NCBI GenBank assembly: GCA_900548125.1
Contig: URJN01000130.1
Coordinates: 1-6,390, forward strand
Reading direction: 5' to 3'
Source: an uncultured Eubacteriales bacterium
GTDB lineage: Bacteria; Bacillota; Clostridia; Christensenellales; Aristaeellaceae
DNA: 6,390 nt
Shown: positions 1-5,088 of the stretch, one piece after another
Position numbering within the stretch: the stretch's first letter is position 1
Layout of the letters: each line of letters opens with the position of its first letter
Notes under the pieces: generated by a model
The model's database searches: none
Told to the model about the DNA's origin: nothing
The model's input: the letters and a program-made list of their open reading frames with translations, nothing else
Translations under genes and position numbers: made by a program

Positions 1-1
1 T

Positions 2-121
2 AAAACCAATAAAAAGGCAGAACAGAAGCAGAAAATGGTGCGTGTGGTGGCGATTGTCGCCTGCTGTGCGCTGCTGCTCACTGCCATTCTGCCCTACATT
101 GCCTCGAGCCTGCTTTACTGA
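2..121 (+). CDS. 3' end of a small membrane protein gene (partial)
   Basis: The reading frame is open from the window edge to a TGA at 119-121, giving 39 visible residues. The first dozen residues are rich in Lys and Gln. They are followed by about 22 hydrophobic residues (VVAIVACCALLLTAILPYIA), and the protein then ends at once with SSLLY. This looks like a one-helix membrane protein with a positively charged cytoplasmic side, or the C-terminal anchor of a longer protein. The ATG at 35-37 is in frame but has no ribosome binding site, and coding sense continues upstream of it, so the real start probably lies outside the window. A strong intrinsic terminator begins 14 nt after the stop, which supports a real transcribed gene on this strand. 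I do not recognise the family and assign no function. Confidence 0.55.
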   Translation, partial: KTNKKAEQKQKMVRVVAIVACCALLLTAILPYIASSLLY

Positions 122-135
122 GCAAAGCACAGAAC

Positions 136-171
136 CCGCCGCTTTTCATCTGAAAGGCGGCGGTTTTTTTT
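136..171 (+). terminator. intrinsic terminator after the left-edge gene
   Basis: A 12-bp stem (136-147 with 152-163, one G-U pair) closes a 4-nt ATCT loop and is followed by eight T residues (164-171). The lower stem is GC-rich (CCGCCGC with GCGGCGG). This is a near-ideal rho-independent terminator for plus-strand transcription. In the minus direction the stem is followed only by a broken T-rich stretch, so it would be at best a weak stop for dnaK messages reading through from position 251. I see no separate dnaK terminator in 172-250, and no gene there. Confidence 0.93.
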
Positions 172-250
172 ATTCATATGAAGCTGATTGTGTGGACGGA
201 ATGACCGCGTTTTTCAATCCTCGGCGGAAGTGACAGCAGGCTCAGCCCAC

Positions 251-2017
251 TCAGCCTTCCGGATGAATCAGCTTTGCGCTTTCCGTCAGCTCCTCGCTCA
301 GCCGTTTCAGCTCTGCCGCCTGCTCGGTCGTAATGCTGTCCGGCTTCGTCTTGTTGACGGCTTTTTTCAGCGCGGAAAGGCTCTCTTTGACCTTCTTCTT
401 CTCCTCGTGCCCGATCTGCTTGTCCTTGCTCAACGCCTGCTCGGTTTCGTAGAGCAGCTTCTCCGCGTCGTTGCGAATCGCCGTCGCTTCCCTCCGGGCT
501 TGATCCTGCGCTTCATATTGACGCGCATCCTCCATGGCGCGGCGAATCTCGTCCTCGCTCATGTTGCTCGTCGAGGAAATCGTGATCTCCTGCTGGTTGC
601 CCGTTCCCATGTCCTTCGCCGAAACGGTCACGATGCCGTTCGCGTCGATGGCAAACGTCACCTCAATCTGCGGAACGCCCGCCATCGCGCGGCGAATGCC
701 CTTCAGACGGAAATTGCCGAGCAGCTTATTGTCCTTAGCATAATAGCGTTCGCCCTGCAAAACCTTGATATCAACAGCGGTCTGGAACGGCGCGGCGGTC
801 GTGAAAATCTGGCTGTGGCGGGTCGGGATGGTCGTGTTCCGATCGATGATTTTCGTCGCCACGCCGCCGACCGTTTCGATGGATAGCGACAGCGGCGTCA
901 CATCCATCAGGATGACGCTCTGCGCCGCGGACGATACCACCATGCCGTTTCCCGCGGCGAGCTTTCCGCCCTGAAGCGCCGCGCCCATCGCCACGCATTC
1001 ATCCGGATTCACATTGCGCGCGGGCATTTTTCCGGTCAGCTTTTTGACCATCTCCTGCACGGCGGGCATGCGCGTGCTTCCGCCGACGAGCAATACCTGC
1101 CCCAAATCGCTCATGCTCAGTGCCGCATCGGTCATCACCTGACTGACAGGTCCGCACGTCCGCTCCACAAGGTCGCGGGTCATCCCTTCAAACTGCGCCC
1201 GCGTCACGGTTACATCCAGATGATGCGGTCCGTGCATGTCCTGCGTCAAAAACGGCAGCGTGACCTGCGTACTCAGCTGACCGCTCAGCTCCCGCTTTGC
1301 CTTTTCAGCCGCTTCGCGGATGCGGAGCATCGCGGCTTTGTCGCGCCTGGCATCCACCTTTTCAGCTTTCTTAAATTCGTCGGCGAGATAATCCGCCAGC
1401 CGCTCGTCAAAGTCGTCGCCGCCGAGATGGTTGTCGCCGCTGGTGGCAAGCACCTCGATCACGCCGTCGCCAATCTCGATAAGCGACACATCGAACGTGC
1501 CGCCGCCGAGATCATAGACCAGTATCTTCTGTGCCTGCCCGTGATCCAAACCATAGGCAAACGCCGCCGCGGTCGGCTCGTTGATGATGCGCAGAACATC
1601 CAGCCCCGCAATGCGTCCGGCGTCGCGCGTCGCCTGACGCTGACTGTCCGTAAAATACGCCGGAACGGTGATGACCGCCTGCGTAACCGGCTCACCCAAA
1701 AACGCTTCTGCGTCCCTGCGGAGCTTCTGGAGAATCATCGCGGAAATCTCCTGTGGCGTATAGCTCTTTCCGTCGATTTTCACGCGGTAATCGCTGCCCA
1801 TTTCGCGCTTGATGGACAGAACCGTGCGCGCGGCGTTGACCGCCTGCTGACGCTTTGCCGCTTCGCCGACAACGCGCTCGCCGGACGCGGTAAAGCTGAC
1901 GACGGAAGGCGTCGTCCGTCCGCCCTCCGAATTGGGGATGATAACGGTTTCGTCCCCCTCCAAAACGGCGACACAGCTGTTCGTCGTGCCCAAATCAATA
2001 CCAATCACTTTGCTCAT
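251..2017 (-). CDS. dnaK: Hsp70 chaperone, DnaK family, short C-terminal tail
   Basis: This is a 588-residue Hsp70, an ATP-driven cytosolic chaperone that binds exposed hydrophobic peptides and works with DnaJ and GrpE. The nucleotide-binding domain covers about residues 1-368: GIDLGTTNS at 6-14, INEPTAAAFAYG at 145-156, YDLGGGTFDVS at 168-178, HLGGDDFD at 197-204 and VGGSTRMP at 311-318. The interdomain linker MDVTPLSLSIET is at 371-382, the beta substrate-binding domain runs to about 480, and the helical lid fills the rest. The subdomain-IB insert of Gram-negative DnaK is absent, as in Gram-positive DnaK. Oddities are IRRAMAG (441-447) in place of the usual IPPAPRG, Ser379 where Gly is usual after the linker, and an end at KLIHPEG with no disordered acidic tail, so it is about 20-40 residues short. 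ATG 2015-2017 is preceded by AGAGG with 8 nt spacing. No dnaJ, grpE or hrcA is adjacent and no CIRCE operator is seen, so this may be a second, specialised Hsp70 rather than the main DnaK. Confidence 0.96.
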   Translation of the reverse strand: MSKVIGIDLGTTNSCVAVLEGDETVIIPNSEGGRTTPSVVSFTASGERVVGEAAKRQQAVNAARTVLSIKREMGSDYRVKIDGKSYTPQEISAMILQKLRRDAEAFLGEPVTQAVITVPAYFTDSQRQATRDAGRIAGLDVLRIINEPTAAAFAYGLDHGQAQKILVYDLGGGTFDVSLIEIGDGVIEVLATSGDNHLGGDDFDERLADYLADEFKKAEKVDARRDKAAMLRIREAAEKAKRELSGQLSTQVTLPFLTQDMHGPHHLDVTVTRAQFEGMTRDLVERTCGPVSQVMTDAALSMSDLGQVLLVGGSTRMPAVQEMVKKLTGKMPARNVNPDECVAMGAALQGGKLAAGNGMVVSSAAQSVILMDVTPLSLSIETVGGVATKIIDRNTTIPTRHSQIFTTAAPFQTAVDIKVLQGERYYAKDNKLLGNFRLKGIRRAMAGVPQIEVTFAIDANGIVTVSAKDMGTGNQQEITISSTSNMSEDEIRRAMEDARQYEAQDQARREATAIRNDAEKLLYETEQALSKDKQIGHEEKKKVKESLSALKKAVNKTKPDSITTEQAAELKRLSEELTESAKLIHPEG

Positions 2018-2074
2018 ATCTAAAACCTCTGTTCGTTTGCTGAAAACCTGTCCCGCACCCCTTGATTTTTAGAT
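2018..2074 (-). promoter_or_regulatory. dnaK leader: inverted repeat covering the start region
   Basis: On the minus strand ATCTAAAA (2067-2074), near the likely 5' end of the transcript, is perfectly complementary to TTTTAGAT (2018-2025). The second arm fills the whole 8-nt gap between the AGAGG ribosome binding site (2026-2030) and the ATG. If it forms, the stem has seven A-U pairs and one G-C pair and closes a loop of about 41 nt. Such a weak AU-rich stem next to the start of a chaperone gene could limit ribosome access in a temperature-dependent way. This is inference: the pairing is short, the loop long, and it does not match ROSE or FourU elements that I can recognise. Confidence 0.4.
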
Positions 2075-2085
2075 GCGTTTCCTTT

Positions 2086-2114
2086 ATTGTAAAGAGCCGT
2101 AAGCAGAAACGCAA
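2086..2114 (-). promoter_or_regulatory. sigma-A promoter of dnaK
   Basis: On the minus strand a -35 element TTGCGT (2109-2114) is followed after exactly 17 nt by a -10 element TACAAT (2086-2091). This predicts a transcript start near 2079 and a leader of about 60 nt. No CIRCE inverted repeat (TTAGCACTC-N9-GAGTGCTAA) and no ECF-type motif is found on this side, so dnaK appears to have ordinary housekeeping transcription. The promoter lies back to back with the ECF-type promoter of the divergent operon. Confidence 0.8.
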
Positions 2115-2175
2115 GGGCAAAAAAGTGAAAACCCGTCAGGGTCAGTCCATATTTTCTTCAAAATTTATTTTTTTG

Positions 2176-2203
2176 TGAAATTTTGGATGCGCTGCATCGT
2201 CTT
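2176..2203 (+). promoter_or_regulatory. ECF-type promoter of the sigma factor operon
   Basis: TGAAAT (2176-2181) and CGTCTT (2198-2203) are separated by exactly 16 nt. This closely fits the TGAAAC-N16-CGTC architecture known for Bacillus ECF sigma factors such as SigM, SigV and SigW. It lies directly upstream of an ECF sigma gene and would start transcription near 2208, leaving a leader of only about 20 nt. The natural reading is that the sigma factor drives its own operon. No convincing sigma-A promoter is visible for this operon in the 2018-2210 interval. Confidence 0.7.
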
Positions 2204-2211
2204 ATCATGTG

Positions 2212-2218
2212 AAGGAGG
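2212..2218 (+). promoter_or_regulatory. ribosome binding site fixing the sigma factor start
   Basis: AAGGAGG at 2212-2218 lies 10 nt before ATG 2229-2231. The same frame is open further upstream to a GTG at 2175, but that codon precedes the predicted transcript start and would place the ribosome binding site inside the gene. ATG 2229 is therefore the start. Confidence 0.85.
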
Positions 2219-2228
2219 TGGACGGGCG

Positions 2229-2738
2229 ATGGCGTCCTATACGGAAGATACCCGCGAGCAGGCGTTGACTCAGCTGATGCACCTGTACGGCGACAGCATC
2301 AAGCGCATGTGCGGCGTATACCTGCGCGACATGGGCATGGCAGACGATGCCGCTCAGGAGACCTTTATCAAGGCATACGACCACATCGACGAATGGCTCG
2401 ACGGTGAAATCAACAACGAAAAGGCGTGGCTGATGCGCATCGCCATCAACACCTGCAAGGACACGCTTCGCTCCTCATGGATGCGCCATATCGACCGCCA
2501 TCAGACCATCGAAGCCCTTCCCCTATCCATCACGCCGAACAACGAGGAACGGCTGGCTCTGACGCAGGCGATTATGGCACTCGCGCCCAAATACAAGGAA
2601 ATCGTGCTTCTCTATTATTATCAGGATCTCACGCTGCGAACATGCGCACAGATTTTAGGCATATCCGCGCCGACCGCAACCAGGCGGCTTCAACAGGCGC
2701 AGAAAAAACTCCGCATACAGCTTGAAGAAAGGGGCTGA
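2229..2738 (+). CDS. ECF (extracytoplasmic function) RNA polymerase sigma factor
   Basis: This is a 169-residue sigma-70 family protein of the small ECF type, carrying only regions 2 and 4, which directs RNA polymerase to a dedicated stress regulon. Region 2 spans about residues 12-85. It contains ADDAAQETFIKAY (38-50), the core-binding part, and KAWLMRIAINTCKDTLRS (65-82), the -10 recognition helix; the INTCKD motif is typical of SigV/ECF30-like factors of Bacillota. A linker follows at about 86-105. Region 4 spans about 107-165, with LAPKYKEIVLLYYYQDLT (118-135) leading into the helix-turn-helix RTCAQILGISAPTATRRLQQ (137-156). Length is normal for the family. The next gene begins 6 nt after the stop, in the same frame, and encodes a membrane protein, the usual arrangement for a sigma factor with its anti-sigma partner. 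The ECF promoter just upstream suggests autoregulation. The ECF assignment is secure; the subgroup is from memory of motif resemblance. Confidence 0.95.
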   Translation: MASYTEDTREQALTQLMHLYGDSIKRMCGVYLRDMGMADDAAQETFIKAYDHIDEWLDGEINNEKAWLMRIAINTCKDTLRSSWMRHIDRHQTIEALPLSITPNNEERLALTQAIMALAPKYKEIVLLYYYQDLTLRTCAQILGISAPTATRRLQQAQKKLRIQLEERG

Positions 2739-2744
2739 GTTCGA

Positions 2745-3773
2745 TTGAAAAAAGATCCTTCTATTCGCTATGCCATCGACGATAGCCTCTCTTCCGTCCG
2801 CTTTAACGCGCAGGATGAGCGCAGTGTTCTGCGCCGTGTCCGCGCCCAGCGTCAGGAGGAAAAGCCGCCCGTGCGCGCCAAAAAGCGCGGTCTGCGGCTG
2901 GATTTCGCCTTTGCCATGGGCATGGTGCTGGTTCTGGTCATTCCGCTGACCGTGTTCACCCTGCACGCGGGAAGCCTGCGCACACAGCGCATCGTTCCGC
3001 TTGCCGATACAAACCCCTCCGTCGATGTTCCGCCCGTCAAGGTTTCGGAAACCGCACAGCCCGCTGCTTCCGCCGCGCCCGTTCCCGACAGCGCAATCGA
3101 CGAAAGCGCGGCAATCCGCGCGGCGCGGGACTGCTACAACGCGGTCTGCGATACGAGCATCTTCTCCTTTGAGGAATTCACCGTCACCTGCACGCTCGGC
3201 GCGCCCCAGTATCCCGCCGACATGGAGGGCGACGCTCAGTATACCGTCGTCATGGAAAGCGTATACGGAAACGGTTGCACCTTTGAGGTCTACGTCGATG
3301 CCCAAAACGGCAGCGTTCTGCATTCCAACCCGAAGTATGCCACCCATCCGAGCATCAGCGCGCTTGAAAGCGAAAAAGCGCAGGCGTGGTATAAAAAGAA
3401 CGGAAGCTGCATCTTGACTTGGCAGCCTGCCGCGCAGGCGGAATTCTCCCGCCGCTATGAGGGCGCAACCCTGCGCGAGGCAAAGGATGGCGAAATCTCC
3501 TTTGCTCAGGCGGCAGAGATCGCCAAAAACGCCGCCGCATCCTATGACGCAGCCTTCTGTTATCCGCTGCTCTTCAGCGAACGTGCCGCGGCAGACGGAA
3601 CCGCACGATACAAAGTCTTCTGCTTTGCCAATGAAATCACCGTCGATGCGCCTTCCGCTCAGCCCGCCGCTGTCGTCGTTCTGAACGCGGCAACGGGTGC
3701 GGTCGAATCGGTTCGGGCGTTTGACAGCGAAAGCGACAGTGTGTTGATGAAGGGGTGGGTTGACTCCCTCTAA
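2745..3773 (+). CDS. membrane-anchored PepSY-like protein, putative anti-sigma factor/sensor
   Basis: This 342-residue protein has three visible parts. The cytoplasmic head (1-52) is basic and helical; its motif AIDDSLSSVRF (10-20), followed by DERSVLRRVRAQR (24-36), resembles the short sigma-binding heads of Bacillota anti-sigma factors. One transmembrane helix lies at about 53-74, preceded by KKRGLR, which predicts an N-in topology. After a low-complexity Pro/Ala/Val linker (about 85-118) the extracytoplasmic part shows two similar units, at about 120-195 and 250-327. Each is a helix, then beta strands, then a signature like FEVYVDAQNGSVLHS (180-194) or VVVLNAATGAVESVRAF (310-326), which recalls PepSY domains. 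The start is TTG 2745-2747, preceded by AAAGGGG (2728-2734) inside the sigma gene; the next in-frame ATG is within the membrane helix. The ectodomain has seven cysteines (130, 135, 149, 178, 222, 272, 293), unusual for an exported domain. The anti-sigma role is inferred from context and architecture. Confidence 0.85.
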   Translation: MKKDPSIRYAIDDSLSSVRFNAQDERSVLRRVRAQRQEEKPPVRAKKRGLRLDFAFAMGMVLVLVIPLTVFTLHAGSLRTQRIVPLADTNPSVDVPPVKVSETAQPAASAAPVPDSAIDESAAIRAARDCYNAVCDTSIFSFEEFTVTCTLGAPQYPADMEGDAQYTVVMESVYGNGCTFEVYVDAQNGSVLHSNPKYATHPSISALESEKAQAWYKKNGSCILTWQPAAQAEFSRRYEGATLREAKDGEISFAQAAEIAKNAAASYDAAFCYPLLFSERAAADGTARYKVFCFANEITVDAPSAQPAAVVVLNAATGAVESVRAFDSESDSVLMKGWVDSL

Positions 3774-3824
3774 CTCTATGGTCTGTCAGGCTAAGCCAAG
3801 CATTTCAGAAAACAACTATCCAAG

Positions 3825-3839
3825 CATGTTTTAAACATG
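3825..3839. repeat. 15-nt palindrome in the convergent intergenic region
   Basis: CATGTTT and AAACATG flank a single central T (3825-3839). The central loop is too small for an RNA hairpin without opening several pairs, so this is more like a DNA operator than a terminator. It lies 51 nt after the stop of the PepSY-like gene, with no promoter next to it. The surrounding 3774-3912 stretch contains no gene that I can support. Confidence 0.35.
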
Positions 3840-3845
3840 GAGTTT

Positions 3846-3865
3846 AACCGCCTCTTAAAACGGTT
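3846..3865 (+). terminator. weak hairpin after the sigma operon
   Basis: AACCG (3846-3850) pairs with CGGTT (3861-3865) around a 10-nt loop, followed by only a short T run. As a terminator it is poor. The stronger stem at 3913-3945 probably ends the operon instead. Confidence 0.2.
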
Positions 3866-3912
3866 TTACGCCAAAGATGTGTTTTTAAGCATTAAAATTA
3901 TGTATACAGAAA

Positions 3913-3945
3913 AAGGTGAGAACGGGTTCATCCCATCCTCACCTT
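3913..3945. terminator. bidirectional terminator between convergent operons
   Basis: AAGGTGAG (3913-3920) and CTCACCTT (3938-3945) form a perfect 8-bp stem. A 3x3 internal loop and a GGG/CCC pair (3924-3926 with 3932-3934) sit above it, with a 5-nt apical loop. On the minus strand the stem starts 3 nt after the TAA of the CmpB-type gene and its lower arm runs into TTTTTC. On the plus strand it is followed by TCTTTTATTT. It can therefore end both the hydrolase/CmpB operon and the sigma operon. Confidence 0.8.
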
Positions 3946-3948
3946 CTT

Positions 3949-5070
3949 TTATTTGGTTTCATCCAGCATGGAGTCAATCGCGTCCTCGATGGTTTCGGCG
4001 GTCTTTTGCCCCATCTCGTGGCTCAGCTCTTCGAGTCTGCGGAAATTATTCTGCGAATCCGCTTCTTCCTGCATCCGCGCCTCGCGGTCTTCCGTGAATT
4101 CGGCGTTTGCAAAGATTCGCTGCATGCGCTCATCCGGATAATGCGCGTCGATGTATTCCTCAAACGCATTGCCCGCCGGAACGCCCTCGCGACGCGCCGT
4201 CCAGCGCAGGGACGTACACAGCGTCATCACGGAGTTGAACACCATGAACACCAGCAGCGCCCACGTCAGCGGCTTGCCCAGCTTATTGGGGATTTTCAGA
4301 ATCCACTTTGCCATGCGCGGATAGATATCTTTAATCCAGAAAATGCCCAGAATACCCCAGAAAACGGAATACAGAAGGCAGATTCGCCCGTTCAGGTTGA
4401 ACGGCATATTGCTGTAATCCCAAGAGGTCGAGCCGAAAAACGTTTCCTGAAACCACGAACAGGCGTATTCCACGACCGAACCGACCAGAAAACCGCCGAC
4501 AAACGAGAAGATGCGCCCGCGGTTGCGGAAGCGATACAGCGCACCGGTCAGGCAGAGCGCACCGATGCCGTAAACCAGATTGAACGGTCCGTAAATCAAA
4601 CCGACGCGGCTCTCATAATGTCCGCGCTGAATCAGGCAATAGAGCGTTTCCAACACGACGCCCGCAAAACAGCCGATGAAGAACACCCAAAACAGCTTAT
4701 AAAACGTGATGCCCTGCGCAAAATGCGCTTCCTGCTTTTCCCGATAGTCAATCTGCGCGTTGGTCGGCGCAGGCGGCAGAATACGGAGCTTCTTTTTCTT
4801 CTTTTTGTCGTATTGCTCAGTTTCCTTGAGTCGGGTTTCCACCTCGTCAATCAGCTCGTTGGTCTTTTGCAGCTTTCTGGCGATGACGTCGCGGTGCTTC
4901 GTCATCTCGGCAAGCTCTTCGCGAATCTTCGCGTAAAAGGCTTCCTTCTGCGCGTCGTCCATCGTTTCATCTGCGGCAAGCAAATCCATCTGCCTGCGCA
5001 GTTCTTTGTAGGATTCATCCTCAAGCTCGCTGAGTTCGTTTCTCAGGCGCTCGATTTCTTCCTCCGACAT
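3949..5070 (-). CDS. CmpB-type membrane protein (putative ABC transporter permease family) with coiled-coil head
   Basis: This 373-residue protein belongs to the family usually annotated 'putative ABC transporter permease' (ABC_trans_CmpB), whose real function is unknown. The membrane core has five predicted helices at about 123-145, 156-178, 185-204, 228-247 and 266-285. Family-typical motifs are VLETLYC (139-145), RVGLIYGPFNLVYGIGA (155-171), GSVVEYACSWFQE (197-209) and WDYSNMPFNLNGRICL (217-232). Residues 1-95 form a charged, heptad-like coiled coil ending in six lysines (89-94). The last 85 or so residues are soluble, rich in Glu, Arg and Gln, and helical. ATG 5068-5070 has AAGGAGG (5078-5084) with 7 nt spacing. 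The gene starts 18 nt after the hydrolase stop and is almost certainly co-transcribed with it. No ATP-binding cassette gene is nearby, so the transporter label should not be taken literally. Confidence 0.88.
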   Translation of the reverse strand: MSEEEIERLRNELSELEDESYKELRRQMDLLAADETMDDAQKEAFYAKIREELAEMTKHRDVIARKLQKTNELIDEVETRLKETEQYDKKKKKKLRILPPAPTNAQIDYREKQEAHFAQGITFYKLFWVFFIGCFAGVVLETLYCLIQRGHYESRVGLIYGPFNLVYGIGALCLTGALYRFRNRGRIFSFVGGFLVGSVVEYACSWFQETFFGSTSWDYSNMPFNLNGRICLLYSVFWGILGIFWIKDIYPRMAKWILKIPNKLGKPLTWALLVFMVFNSVMTLCTSLRWTARREGVPAGNAFEEYIDAHYPDERMQRIFANAEFTEDREARMQEEADSQNNFRRLEELSHEMGQKTAETIEDAIDSMLDETK

Positions 5071-5088
5071 AGGTGACCCTCCTTTTGA

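Noticed and set aside
188..2023. Long plus-strand open frames opposite dnaK (188-886 and 1220-2023).
   Set aside because: They mirror the codon pattern of a strongly conserved Hsp70 on the other strand, have no ribosome binding sites, and read as Arg/Leu-rich sequence without family features. Antisense open frames are common in GC-rich dnaK genes.
2018..2115. CIRCE operator for HrcA upstream of dnaK.
   Set aside because: Neither TTAGCACTC nor GAGTGCTAA, nor a recognisable variant, is present.
2132..2143. ACCC-GTCA-GGGT hairpin between the divergent promoters.
   Set aside because: Only four base pairs; too weak for a terminator and no clear operator match.
2175..2228. N-terminal extension of the sigma factor from GTG 2175.
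   Set aside because: The codons overlap the ECF promoter and the ribosome binding site, and the added residues do not look like ECF sigma sequence.
2018..2228. Riboswitch or small RNA gene in the divergent region.
   Set aside because: The ECF-side leader is only about 20 nt and the dnaK leader about 60 nt, and no known riboswitch core was recognised.
2655..3347. A 230-codon minus-strand open frame opposite the sigma/PepSY-like junction.
   Set aside because: It covers parts of two well-supported plus-strand genes and lacks a ribosome binding site.
3916..5076. A 386-codon plus-strand open frame opposite the CmpB-type gene.
   Set aside because: The minus-strand protein shows clear family motifs, membrane helices, a good ribosome binding site and operon spacing. 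The plus-strand frame begins within the terminator hairpin and shows none of these.
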